NCBI GenBank assembly: GCA_965248905.1
Contig: CBDFKS010000005.1
Location: 237,920 to 301,919, forward strand
Direction: 5' to 3'
DNA: 64,000 bases
Source of the DNA: CBDFKS01 sp965248905
GTDB lineage: Bacteria; Chloroflexota; Dehalococcoidia; Lucifugimonadales; JAGWBF01
The notes beneath the pieces are model-generated. The model made no database searches. It saw nothing but the letters and a program-made list of their open reading frames with translations, and was not told where the DNA came from. Every line of letters begins with the position of its first letter. Position 1 is the first letter of the stretch. A program made the position numbers and the translations under genes. Of this stretch, positions 52,440 to 61,243 are shown in pieces.

Positions 52440-52588
52440 GAAACTAATGGCAGAGTCTTTTCATTCTTTTGTCATGCTGAGAAGCGAAGCGACGAAGCAT
52501 CTGGTGGGGAGTGGTCCCCGCCTCCGTAAATACTTTGCTGGGATGAGCCTCCGGCTCAGGGAGACAATGAAAGGACCCTGAAACTAAT
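52440..52588. mobile_element. MITE-like element with target-site duplication
   Basis: The 9-bp direct repeat GAAACTAAT occurs at 52440-52448 and 52580-52588. Between lie imperfect terminal inverted repeats: AGAGTCTTTTCATT (52452-52465) and, reversed from 52579-52566, AGGGTCCTTTCATT. Internal sequence includes GTCATGCTGAGAAGCGAAG and a matching CTCAGGGAGAC, known from dispersed repeats of this type. It encodes no protein. Confidence 0.7.
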
Positions 52589-52614
52589 AGAATTCGAACC
52601 CGATTACATCATCA

Positions 52615-53478
52615 CTAAACCGGAGCTGTCACTCTTGCGAAATCCAAGATAGCCTGCGCCAGGCCTGAGGGGTTCTCCATCTGCAGGCCGTAGTCACCCT
52701 CCACGTCGACGATGTGAGTATCTTTCCACAAGGCGGCGATACGCTTCGCTTCCTCTTTGGTGAGATGGGTGCTGTGGGAGCCGCGGAAGATGGCTACTGG
52801 GCAGGTGATCCTGTCGGCATAGACCTTTAGGTCATTGGCCATGTGAGTAAGTCCCTGGGCCACTCTGATCTTGTCGTATTTGAAAGTGAACCCTCCACCG
52901 GGCAAAGGGGACGTATTGTGTTCCACTATGTGTCGTCGCGCATCCTCTGAATATGAGGGTCGAAACTCACGCAAATAAGCAAGGGCCGCATCTTTACTTG
53001 AGAACTCTGTCTGGGATGCTCTCATCGCCTCTACTCCCTCAAGCACGGTGTTAACCTTGTTTCGCTCCGGGAAGAAGTTGCTGTAGTGGGGCCCTCCGAC
53101 CAGGATAATAGCCGAAGCTCGCTCGGGATGCTTTGCTGCGAATACTTGGGCTACCCGTCCACCGAGAGAGTGTCCGGCGATAATGGCCTTATCTAGGCCA
53201 AGCTGTGTGAGGAAGATATGCACGTCTTCGGCGTATTCCTCGGCCGCATAGCAACCGTCCGGGCGTGCCGTATCTCCATGCCCTCGCTGGTCAGGAGCAA
53301 AGATATGGAATTGGCCCTTCAGCGCGCGGGCAGTCCCATCCCACATTCGCCCGTATCCTGAAGAGGGATGAAGGAGGACCAGGGTTGGACCTGTGCCCGG
53401 CCACTCGTAGTAATGCATTCCTAGCCCGTTCTCCAGGGTAATATCCTTTGCTATCGGTTCACTATGGGCTGCAGTCAT
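52615..53478 (-). CDS. Alpha/beta-hydrolase fold protein
   Basis: A 287-residue protein with PTLVLLHPSSGYGRMW (oxyanion HP), DQRGHGDT, the nucleophile elbow GHSLGG (S104) and the later PVAIFRGSHSTHL. The catalytic His normally found in G-A/S-H-x-x-x-x-E-N-P is absent: residues ~260-270 read EGDYGLQMENP. It is therefore either inactive, uses a different His, or is a non-hydrolytic (dehalogenase- or lyase-like) variant. The start overlaps no ribosome binding site clearly. Confidence 0.8.
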   Translation of the reverse strand: MTAAHSEPIAKDITLENGLGMHYYEWPGTGPTLVLLHPSSGYGRMWDGTARALKGQFHIFAPDQRGHGDTARPDGCYAAEEYAEDVHIFLTQLGLDKAIIAGHSLGGRVAQVFAAKHPERASAIILVGGPHYSNFFPERNKVNTVLEGVEAMRASQTEFSSKDAALAYLREFRPSYSEDARRHIVEHNTSPLPGGGFTFKYDKIRVAQGLTHMANDLKVYADRITCPVAIFRGSHSTHLTKEEAKRIAALWKDTHIVDVEGDYGLQMENPSGLAQAILDFARVTAPV

Positions 53479-53639
53479 GTCAATTCTCCTGAATTATAGG
53501 TCTGGCTGGCCACGAACAGGCTGACTCTAACCCCACAGCGGGGGCTTGTCAAGGCAGCGAATAACTCGGTGGCCCATCCCTCAGAATGTTATGCTATACT
53601 GTCTGAAACCTGTCTAAAACCTGGAGTGGGGAGGCTATA

Positions 53640-54803
53640 ATGCAGGAGAAGGTAGAGGTCTATTGGTTCTCCGAGCAGCCTTACGGTCATGTAACGGAAG
53701 CGGACATAGAGAAGTACGATTCTGGACGGCTGGGCTTCCCAAATAGCCATTTTGACCCCTGGAAAGCCCATGTCTTATATAACCAGTACCATGAACAGTA
53801 CGCCTACGCCGACGAAATTGGGTTCGATGGCATCATGAGCAACGAGCACCACGCTTCCTACTGGTGCATGAAGCCCTCGGTGAACCTGGACGCCGCCGTC
53901 ATCGCCAAGGTGACCAAGAAAGTTAAGATAGCCATCCTCGGCAATGTTATCGCCATCAACGATCCCATTAGAATGGCGGAAGAAATTGCCATGCTGGACT
54001 GCTACTCCGGTGGTCGGATCATCTCCGGTTTCGTGCGGGGCACCGCCGTGGAGAGCATTCAGGGAGGCATCGATCCCACAGAAAACCGGGAACGGTTCGA
54101 GGAGGCCCACGATCTCATTATCAAGTGCTGGACCACTCCCGGCCCATTTAGATATGAAGGAAAGCACTACCACTACAGGGCGGTTAATCCCTGGGTGTTG
54201 CCTATCCAGAAGCCCCACCCGCCGGTCTGGTTCCCGGGCCTCTCCAGCCCGGAGAGCGTAGTGTGGTCGGCCCGACATCAGCATCCCTACATGAACCTAG
54301 GCTCATTGTTGGAATACACCGAAGGCTTGAGAAAGGTCTACGTAGATACGGCTAAAGAAGTGGGCTTCAAACCCGGGCCTGAGCACTTTGGGTATCTGCT
54401 ACGGGTGCTGGCCGCCGATACAGATGAGAAGGCCCAGGAGATCGGACGCAATTTCATGTGGACCGAAGAGCACCGGAACAAGGGTCCCAGAGAGCACAGC
54501 GACCCGCCCGGCTATCAGTCTCGCGAATCCGTGAAAATACAGCAGAATCTGCCTGGAGCCGGGGGCTTCGGCAAGAGAATGAGCTACGAAAAGTTACAGG
54601 AAGTCAACAACATCATTGTGGGTAGCCCCGAAACGGTGACCAGGAAGCTTACCCACATTATCGAACGCCTAAACCCTGGATACTTGCACATTTATGGCAA
54701 CGATGGGGATATGTCCCATGAAGATTCCATGCGCTCGATCGAGCTGCTGGGTAAAGAGGTTATCCCCGCACTACACGAGATCAAGCTCCAGCCATACGAA
54801 TAG
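53640..54803 (+). CDS. LLM-class flavin-dependent oxidoreductase
   Basis: A 387-residue luciferase-like protein: FDGIMSNEHHASYW, MLDCYSGGRIISGFVRG, KPHPPVWFPGLSSPESV and NNIIVGSPETVTRKL. It is distinct from the other three copies in the window (5967, 7262, 9635). GGGGAGG precedes the ATG, and a TATACT box lies at 53595-53600. It is divergent from the alpha/beta hydrolase, which could act on the same metabolite, although this is speculative. Confidence 0.85.
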   Translation: MQEKVEVYWFSEQPYGHVTEADIEKYDSGRLGFPNSHFDPWKAHVLYNQYHEQYAYADEIGFDGIMSNEHHASYWCMKPSVNLDAAVIAKVTKKVKIAILGNVIAINDPIRMAEEIAMLDCYSGGRIISGFVRGTAVESIQGGIDPTENRERFEEAHDLIIKCWTTPGPFRYEGKHYHYRAVNPWVLPIQKPHPPVWFPGLSSPESVVWSARHQHPYMNLGSLLEYTEGLRKVYVDTAKEVGFKPGPEHFGYLLRVLAADTDEKAQEIGRNFMWTEEHRNKGPREHSDPPGYQSRESVKIQQNLPGAGGFGKRMSYEKLQEVNNIIVGSPETVTRKLTHIIERLNPGYLHIYGNDGDMSHEDSMRSIELLGKEVIPALHEIKLQPYE

Positions 54804-54852
54804 AGCTCGCATATCGAGACTACTCACTGGCGCAGTTTCAGACTAACAGTCT

Positions 54853-54961
54853 CCTCTCCCCTTGTGGGAGAGGATTAAGGTGAGGGGTATCATCTCCCAC
54901 CCCTTAGGCAGGCGACGGGCGCGTCACCCCCATCCCAACCTTCCCCCATCAAGGGGGAAGG
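54853..54961. repeat. C/G-rich hairpin repeat pair, copy 4
   Basis: CCTCTCCC/GGGAGAGG (54853-54860, 54866-54873) and CCTTCCCCC/GGGGGAAGG (54939-54947, 54953-54961), with TCACCCCCAT between. This is the same family as the repeats at 9391, 26975 and 42436. It occupies most of the gap 54804-55008. Confidence 0.75.
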
Positions 54962-55008
54962 AGTACGATAAATTGGCGAAGTACTAGCCTAGATATCGAG
55001 GCTTTAGG

Positions 55009-56007
55009 ATGCAACAGAAGGGCCGTATATTTTCGGGAATGCGTCCTACGGGGCGCCTTCATATAGGCAACTACCTGGGAGCCCTCAAGAACTGGGTCGA
55101 GCTACAGGACAGTTACCAGTGCATCTATTCCGCAGTGGATGTCCATGCCCTCACTACTGTCACGTCGCCACAGGATGTCCAGGAGATCAAACCGAACATC
55201 CGGGAGATGGTGCTGGACTGGCTGGCTGCCGGGTTGGACCCCGAGCGAAGTATTATCTTCGTCCAGTCTCATGTGCCAGAGGTGATGACCCTTAATACTC
55301 TCCTAGGTATGATAACTCCCCTTGGTTGGTTGATGCGGGTGCCTACCTTCAAAGAGAAGGTCCGCCAGATGAGCGAGACTGAAGAGAGCGTCAACTATGG
55401 TCTCGTGGGCTATCCAGTGCTTCAGACCGCGGACATAATCCTCTACAAGGCCGATACGGTCCCCGTGGGAGAGGACCAGCTGCCCCACCTTGAGTTGGCT
55501 CGAGAGATAGTCCGGCGCTTCAACAACCAGTTCGGGGATACCTTTCCCGAGCCTCAGGCTAAGCTCACCGAGGCCCCTTTAATCCTCGGCCTCGAGGGAC
55601 AGCAAAAGATGAGCAAGAGCCTCGATAACCATATAGATTTGGCCGCAACCGACGAAGAGACCATAAAGAGGGTGGGCACTGCTTTCACCGATCCCGAGCG
55701 GGTACGCCGCAACATGCCCGGCAGACCGTCGGTCTGCAATGTTTACTCTCTCCATAAGATATTCAATCCGGGCGATGTGGACACGGTTTATGAGGAGTGC
55801 ACCACGGCCAAGAGGGGCTGCGTGGACTGCAAACGGCACCTGGCAGATGGCATTAACCGCTACCTGGAGCCGATGCGGGAGAAACGCCGCGAGTACGAGG
55901 CCCAACCCGACTATATCACAGAGGTCCTCGATGCAGGTGCGAAGAGAGCCGAAGTCATCGCCCAGGAGACAATAGCTGAAGTCAGTGAGAAGATGGGACT
56001 GGCCTAG
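55009..56007 (+). CDS. trpS: Tryptophanyl-tRNA synthetase
   Basis: A 332-residue class I aminoacyl-tRNA synthetase. The HIGH-like motif is GRLHIGNYLGALKNW, and KMSKS is exact in GQQKMSKSLDN. The Trp-specific SAVDVHALTTV and YPVLQTADIILYKAD are present. Length is normal. Four cysteines in the C-terminal region (CNVYS...C-T-T-A-K-R-G-C-V-D-C-K-R) resemble the Fe-S-binding form of Thermotoga-type TrpRS. Confidence 0.95.
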   Translation: MQQKGRIFSGMRPTGRLHIGNYLGALKNWVELQDSYQCIYSAVDVHALTTVTSPQDVQEIKPNIREMVLDWLAAGLDPERSIIFVQSHVPEVMTLNTLLGMITPLGWLMRVPTFKEKVRQMSETEESVNYGLVGYPVLQTADIILYKADTVPVGEDQLPHLELAREIVRRFNNQFGDTFPEPQAKLTEAPLILGLEGQQKMSKSLDNHIDLAATDEETIKRVGTAFTDPERVRRNMPGRPSVCNVYSLHKIFNPGDVDTVYEECTTAKRGCVDCKRHLADGINRYLEPMREKRREYEAQPDYITEVLDAGAKRAEVIAQETIAEVSEKMGLA

Positions 56008-56197
56008 CAACTGATCGATTTTCCCACGTCCTCTGATTGCTTCCCCTAGACCCGTCGTGTAGTAAGCTCACTAGGAATCGGTTCGTCGGTCCGGACTCGC
56101 AATAAACCCAATTATTCCAATGGACTAGAACGGTAGGATTGTATTCGGTTCTGAAACTGGGGCGCCGTAATTCAATATCGGAGGCCGAATCCATAGG

Positions 56198-57034
56198 ATG
56201 TCCTCAGAGCAGCTTGAAACTTCGTCCCAGACCATCCCGGCGTCCATTAGCGGCAAAGATGCCCTGAGCATAGCAGTGGAGGCTGCACAGCTCGCCGGCC
56301 GGGTGATCATCGATCGGCTTCATACCAGTAAGAAGGTAGATTTCAAAGGTCCTGCTAACCCGGTAACCGACGTAGATATACTGGCCGAGAAGGTTGCATT
56401 GGGCAAGCTGCGTGAAGAGTACCCTGATTTCGGCATTGTCTCGGAGGAGTCTGCCCCTGTTGTCACAAGTTCAAGCTGGACCTGGTTCGTAGATCCCTTG
56501 GACGGCACCCGAAACTACACTTTAGGCATACCACACGTAGCTGTAGTAGTAGCCTTGGCCTTTGAGAATCGAGTTGAGTTGGGGGTCACTTACGATCCTA
56601 TACGGGAGGAGCTATTTACCGCGGAAACGGGCAAAGGTGCGTACTTGAACGGAGCTCCCATCACCGTCTCTACCAAAACAGGAATACCTGACTCCATTCT
56701 GGGCTTCGATATGGGCTACGTGGACGAGAAGGCCGTGATGGCCCTGGACATGATAAAGAGTCTTTGGCCGGGGATGCAGAGTATCCGGGTCATGGGTTCC
56801 GCCGCTTTGGGCATGGCCTACGCCGCCTGTGGGCGGATAGACCTATATTTTCATCACCATGTTTCTTCCTGGGACATCGCCTCCGGACTTCTCCTGGTGT
56901 CCGAAGCAGGGGGTCAGGTCGTCGGACGGGATGGCGATCCTGCTACCTGTGAGAACGACAGCGTAATAGCCTCTAGCCCAGGCCTGATTAGTCGGTTTCT
57001 CGATGCCACTGACGGATTGGCCTGGCGGAAATAG
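56198..57034 (+). CDS. Inositol-monophosphatase-family phosphatase
   Basis: A 278-residue protein with the Mg-binding motifs: EES in IVSEESAP, WFVDPLDGTRNYTLG and, near the C-terminus, SSWDIASGLLLVSEAGG. This is the IMPase/FBPase-like fold hydrolysing a phosphate monoester such as myo-inositol-1-phosphate. The gap 57035-57300 before the next gene has no support for a gene. Confidence 0.9.
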   Translation: MSSEQLETSSQTIPASISGKDALSIAVEAAQLAGRVIIDRLHTSKKVDFKGPANPVTDVDILAEKVALGKLREEYPDFGIVSEESAPVVTSSSWTWFVDPLDGTRNYTLGIPHVAVVVALAFENRVELGVTYDPIREELFTAETGKGAYLNGAPITVSTKTGIPDSILGFDMGYVDEKAVMALDMIKSLWPGMQSIRVMGSAALGMAYAACGRIDLYFHHHVSSWDIASGLLLVSEAGGQVVGRDGDPATCENDSVIASSPGLISRFLDATDGLAWRK

Positions 57035-57300
57035 CCTCGTGGGCGATGCATCTCCGCCCTTTGACTGCTAGGAGGTACGCTCTATTTTTCTTCTTTTTGT
57101 GCAGGTCACGTACTCGTGAAATAAGCTTGACGGACACTTGGCTTGACACCGTGCACGGCTAACAATAATGTTGATGATAACCAGACCAGTCTAACCACAA
57201 GTACGGTGGCTGATGACTATCGGGACTGGTCTCCTACTTTCGTTCCCTAACAGCGAAAGAGTGGCCATTCTGCCACGATCTGGATGGAGGTAGCTGATTG

Positions 57301-57522
57301 ATGGAAGTGTACGATCGTATCACCATTGACCCAAGAATGTTTGGCGGGAAGCCGTGTATTCGCGGTATGCGTTTCCCTGTATCCAAAATCTTGAATCTGC
57401 TCGCCTCGGGGACAAGTATAAAGGAAATACTCGAAGACTTCCCTTATCTGGAAGAAGGCGACATTCAGCAGTCATTGAAATTCGCGGCTTGGGTTCTGCA
57501 GGAAGAACGGGTAGAGATTTAG
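57301..57522 (+). CDS. DUF433 antitoxin-like protein
   Basis: A 73-residue protein, DRITIDPRMFGGKPCIRGMRFPVSKILNLLASG, matching DUF433. It has a winged-helix-like C-terminal DIQQSLKFAAWVL. The start follows GGAGGTAGCTG. It precedes the DUF5615 gene by 7 bases; the two constitute a likely type II toxin-antitoxin pair. Confidence 0.88.
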   Translation: MEVYDRITIDPRMFGGKPCIRGMRFPVSKILNLLASGTSIKEILEDFPYLEEGDIQQSLKFAAWVLQEERVEI

Positions 57523-57529
57523 CTGAAGG

Positions 57530-57895
57530 ATGCGGATCTTGATCGATATGGCTATTTCTCCCCGGACAGCAGAGTTTTTGAGCACGCTGGGCCATGAGGT
57601 GTTTCATGTCCTGGATTTCGACATGGCGCAGGCGGTAGACGAAGAGATTATCGAAATAGCTAAAGCCCGGAGCATGTCAGTCCTCACCGAGGATTTGGAC
57701 TACGGAGCGATATTGGCCGCTTCAGGGGACACTACCCCAGGAGTTGTTATTCTACGGGTAGGGGACTGGACCAGGGGGCAAATCGAGCAGCGCTTGCAGG
57801 TCGTCTTTGAGGAGCTACCCGAAGAACAGTTCGAAAATACCATTGTAATTGTAGAGCGCCATAGGGTGCGTATCCGGAGATTGCCTATTCGATAA
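57530..57895 (+). CDS. DUF5615 PIN-like toxin
   Basis: A 121-residue PIN-like protein, MRILIDMAISPRTAEFLSTLGHEVFHV, with acidic residues at D6 and in VLTEDLDYGAIL. It is the probable toxin paired with the DUF433 gene. Expression is translationally close. Target RNA unknown. Confidence 0.85.
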   Translation: MRILIDMAISPRTAEFLSTLGHEVFHVLDFDMAQAVDEEIIEIAKARSMSVLTEDLDYGAILAASGDTTPGVVILRVGDWTRGQIEQRLQVVFEELPEEQFENTIVIVERHRVRIRRLPIR

Positions 57896-57975
57896 CCACT
57901 CCACAAGCCACCAGTAAGAATCAAGTGAAGCGCCAGGATTTCAAGATTTTCCAACGCAGCCGAGGAGGCGACAAC

Positions 57976-58524
57976 ATGTCACGAGCACCCACCGTCAATA
58001 AGGAGCAACTCAGTCGCGATGATCAGGCTTATTACGATGAAATCGTGGAGAGCAGGGGTGGTATACGGGGGCCTTACGGGGTCTTGCTCCACAGCCCCAA
58101 GCTAGCGGCGCGGATCGCTGCCACCGGTGCATACGTCCGGTTTGAGAGCGATCTTCCCAACGCCCTCAAGGAGGTGGTTATAATAGCCACCGCTCGCGAG
58201 ATTCGAGCCCAATACGAGTTTTCTGCCCACGCCCGCCTGGCTAGGGAGGCCAAGGTCTCCGAAGACACCATTCGTGCCATCGCCCAGGGCACCGCGCCTC
58301 GTGGGCTCTCTGGTGATGAGGAGCTGGTTGTTAAATACGCTCAGGAGCTTCTGAAAGACCACAAGATCAGCGACACCACATTTAACGCCGTCAATGCCCG
58401 CTTCGGAGTCAGGGGTACGGTGGAGCTCACAGCTCTCATAGGCCATTATCTTCTCGTCGGCCAGGTCCTTGCTGCATTCGACGTAGAACTCCCGGCAGGC
58501 GTGACCCCAGAACTGCCTCTATAA
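57976..58524 (+). CDS. Carboxymuconolactone-decarboxylase-family protein
   Basis: A ~182-residue AhpD-like all-helical protein. SPKLAARIAATGAYVRFESDLPNALKEVVIIATAREI is the family core. The usual CxxC is missing: the helix reads YEFSAHARLAREAKVSED, so thiol-peroxidase activity is unlikely. I use ATG 57976 with GGAGG eight bases upstream, dropping 17 residues of a less likely upstream ATG at 57925. It is next to tRNA-Ala. Confidence 0.85.
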   Translation: MSRAPTVNKEQLSRDDQAYYDEIVESRGGIRGPYGVLLHSPKLAARIAATGAYVRFESDLPNALKEVVIIATAREIRAQYEFSAHARLAREAKVSEDTIRAIAQGTAPRGLSGDEELVVKYAQELLKDHKISDTTFNAVNARFGVRGTVELTALIGHYLLVGQVLAAFDVELPAGVTPELPL

Positions 58525-58603
58525 CTGTCGTCAAGGGCTTCGAATTACCTGACCCATGAGCGCGGGTCAGTTGCGGAGTTACGAACCCTTTGCTATAGTA
58601 CGT

Positions 58604-60268
58604 CTACGTGGGGCTGTAGCTCAACTGGGAGAGCGCTTCAATGGCATTGAAGAGGTAGCGGGTTCGAGTCCCGCCAGCTCCACCAACGTGTACTGAACTG
58701 CGAACTACTGGGCCGTGGAGAGCCACCTCTGCGGCGTCTCCGCCCCCTATCGGGCTATCCGGCGGCGTGGGTAGGGTGTAGTAGACCGTTGCTTTTCCTG
58801 GCTTGACCTTGATCTCCTTGACGAAGGACTTGATGAAGGCCCTCGATTCGGTGATCTCGCTGGTCATCAGGAATTCGCTCATGTCCTGTGCATAGGATGC
58901 GATGGTGTCCACGTTGTCCAGTACGGCCCGGCGCTCTGAGAGCAATGCCCTGGCCTCCTCTGCGGCGATCTCCAGCTTCTCCTGACGCTCCCGGTGCTCT
59001 CTGATGCGGGAGGTGGCGTCGGATATGTCGAGTTCCGAGTTCTCGATGACGTGCCACACCCGGTCCAAGCGCCGCCGCACCTCGATAAGCTCCGCTTCGA
59101 TGTTTTCCAGCCTCTCCCGCTGCTCAGCAGCCACTCCGTCCATCTCCTCGTCCATCAGTCTAACCAGGTCCCGGATGTTGCTTTCCGTGAGGATGTTTGC
59201 GCGAATCTGCTCGATCATCAGCTTCTCAAAGCGCTTGGAGTTGAGGCGAGGCGTCTTGCAGGTTCCCTTGCCCTTTTTCAGCAGTGAGTGGCAGACGTAG
59301 TAGCTGTACTTGCCGCTCTTGGCCTCAGCCGCAGTGAGCGCCTTTCCGCACTTCTCACATTTCACCAAGCCGCTGAGGAGGTAGGGGCTGGAAGCCCGCC
59401 GGGGGTTGACCCTGGCCGGGGCCTTGGAGCGAAGGGAGCGGGTGATGCGTCGGAACTCCTGCTTGGTGACTATTGCGGGGAATGCGTCCTCCACCCGCAC
59501 AGGCGGCGCTCCGTCCTTGGCATCGACGCCCCAGACCAGCGTTCCTGTATACGCTTCGTTGGAGAGGATGCGGTGCACAGTGGACTTCAACCAGTGCTTG
59601 CCCGTTGAGGTGGGGATGCCCTCACCATTCAGCGTCTTGGTGATGTCCAGGGTGCTCTTGCCCTGTAGGGCCATCTGGAAGATGCGCCGGATCACTGAGT
59701 CCGCCGGCGGGTCCAGCTCCAGCTTGGGCCGCTTCTTTGCTCCGTCCTGGACCGACACCTTCCTGTACCCGAAGGGAGCGTAGGTGGAGACCCAGAAGCC
59801 CCGTATGGCGGCTTCCCGCATCCCTCGGACGACTTCTTGGGCCAAGTTTTCAGAGTAGAACTCGTCCACGCTCTCGATGATGGCCTCCATGAGCTTGCCC
59901 GTGGGAGAGTCGTCGGCGTGCTCGGTGATAGAGACGACTTTGATACCCCGCTTCCTTAGCATGGACTTGAAAGCCACGGCGTGCTCCCGTTTGCGAGTGA
60001 AGCGTGAGAACTTCCAAACAAGAATCTCATGGAAGGGAGCAGTCGGCTTGCTGGCCTCGTCCAGCATCTTGCGGAACTGGGGCCGGTCGGCGATGCGCCC
60101 GCTCTCGGCCTCGTCGACGTACTCCCGCGCTACGACGTAGCCGTTCTTCTCCGCGTAGTCTCGAAGCGCCCTGAGCTGGGCGGACACGGACAGGTCCACG
60201 TCCTGCCGGTCGCTGGACACCCGTGCGTAGAGCGCCACGTTGCCGTTCATCCCTTTGTCGGTGTTCAT
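58604..60268 (-). CDS. Large serine recombinase
   Basis: A 554-residue integrase of the resolvase superfamily. The catalytic serine is S18 in LYARVSSDRQ, with the rest of the resolvase domain to ~150 (WKFSRFTRK, ESVDEFYSENLA). A recombinase domain follows, then a zinc ribbon CEKCGKALTAAE...CHSLLKKGKGTC (~295-345) and a coiled coil (~360-455). It starts at ATG 60268 after GGGGGAGGAT. The last 26 residues are read from the antisense strand of tRNA-Ala (GGTRTRYLFN...), with the stop at 58604 just outside the tRNA. This end is therefore set by the attachment site. It probably mediates insertion at the tRNA. Confidence 0.9.
   Translation of the reverse strand: MNTDKGMNGNVALYARVSSDRQDVDLSVSAQLRALRDYAEKNGYVVAREYVDEAESGRIADRPQFRKMLDEASKPTAPFHEILVWKFSRFTRKREHAVAFKSMLRKRGIKVVSITEHADDSPTGKLMEAIIESVDEFYSENLAQEVVRGMREAAIRGFWVSTYAPFGYRKVSVQDGAKKRPKLELDPPADSVIRRIFQMALQGKSTLDITKTLNGEGIPTSTGKHWLKSTVHRILSNEAYTGTLVWGVDAKDGAPPVRVEDAFPAIVTKQEFRRITRSLRSKAPARVNPRRASSPYLLSGLVKCEKCGKALTAAEAKSGKYSYYVCHSLLKKGKGTCKTPRLNSKRFEKLMIEQIRANILTESNIRDLVRLMDEEMDGVAAEQRERLENIEAELIEVRRRLDRVWHVIENSELDISDATSRIREHRERQEKLEIAAEEARALLSERRAVLDNVDTIASYAQDMSEFLMTSEITESRAFIKSFVKEIKVKPGKATVYYTLPTPPDSPIGGGDAAEVALHGPVVRSSVHVGGAGGTRTRYLFNAIEALSQLSYSPT
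58610..58685 (+). tRNA. tRNA-Ala, anticodon GGC
   Basis: A 76-base cloverleaf: acceptor GGGGCTG/CAGCTCC, D-arm GCTC/GAGC, anticodon arm CTTCA-ATGGCAT-TGAAG with anticodon GGC, T-arm GCGGG-TTCGAGT-CCCGC and encoded CCA. It is the apparent insertion site of the element to its right. Confidence 0.95.
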
Positions 60269-60286
60269 ATCCTCCCCCTTTTTTGC

Positions 60287-61243
60287 CTATTTAATGGTGA
60301 GTTCCTGGTAGTCGAAGAGCCGCTCGAAGGCGACTCCGTTGTTTATCTGGGGCCTCAGCGCCCCGCGTTGCTGGTAGGGCACGGCCACGACTGCAACCTT
60401 CGCCAGCTGTCCCTTCCACGTGACCGGCCTGGCAGCGATGGCGATGTCGCCGCTTCGTGCGCCCAGACGCGTGGACTCCACCTCGGCGTATGCAGCCTTG
60501 CCGTTGAGCACCACCCACTCGGCAATCGAGCCAGGGGATGGAGTGGTGCCCTTGCGGGGCATGCCGCCTCGTGAACCACAGAGGACGCGAGGATCCCGGA
60601 TGCCGAAGCCCTGAGTGCGTGTCACGATGGTGGCCCTGAATTGGCGGCGATCCGGTGGCTCGGTCCACTCGGCCGGGTTGCCCTGTTCTTGGCGTTGATA
60701 CAGGACCCCCAGGAGGGGCTGGTTCCGCATGACTTCGGCGAGCCGCAGGGTCACTGAGGCGTAAGAGCACTCGAACTGTGAGCGGAGAGCGATTATGTCC
60801 AGGCCGGAAGCCTTGGCGAAGGGAGCGAACACCGCAGGCTGCATCAGCACCGAGGCGGCGAAATAGTCGGCATCCCAGCAGAGCTTCCTGGAGGGCGAAG
60901 GCTCCATCTCCTGGTCCGAGAGCATCTCGTGAATGATCTCGTAGGTCTCGTGAAGGACCGTGTGGTTCTTGCCCCCCTCCCACTGGTCGGTTGAGTATCG
61001 GATCGAGTAGTGGCGCTGGTCCAAGCTGAAGTGGGTACCCCTAAGACCGCCGGGCAGCTTCTGCCCCAGCACAGACGCGATGCCAGCCTCTTCCAGCACC
61101 TTGATGAGCTCCTCGAAGCCGGGGCGGACCGACACGCGGAAGTAGCGGACGAACAGGTGGGCGATGTAGGCGGGGTCGTTCCGCTGCCTGCACGACAGCC
61201 TTGCCAGGATGGTCTCTCTGAAGTCGTCCAGCGTTCTCATCAT
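60287..61243 (-). CDS. ImmA/IrrE-type protein with altered zinc motif
   Basis: A 318-residue protein whose middle resembles ImmA/IrrE metallopeptidases: KNHTVLHETYEIIHEMLSD and, later, DADYFAASVLMQP. The usual HExxH is here H-E-T-Y-E, with another His three residues later. Either the geometry is modified or peptidase activity is lost. An ImmA protease normally cleaves the ImmR repressor to derepress the element. Its start overlaps the repressor stop by four bases (ATGA). Confidence 0.7.
   Translation of the reverse strand: MMRTLDDFRETILARLSCRQRNDPAYIAHLFVRYFRVSVRPGFEELIKVLEEAGIASVLGQKLPGGLRGTHFSLDQRHYSIRYSTDQWEGGKNHTVLHETYEIIHEMLSDQEMEPSPSRKLCWDADYFAASVLMQPAVFAPFAKASGLDIIALRSQFECSYASVTLRLAEVMRNQPLLGVLYQRQEQGNPAEWTEPPDRRQFRATIVTRTQGFGIRDPRVLCGSRGGMPRKGTTPSPGSIAEWVVLNGKAAYAEVESTRLGARSGDIAIAARPVTWKGQLAKVAVVAVPYQQRGALRPQINNGVAFERLFDYQELTIK

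Noticed and set aside
57143..57171. TTGACA with a TAATGT-like box as a promoter for the DUF433 gene
   Set aside because: The -10 match is poor (three of six) and the start lies 130 bases away.
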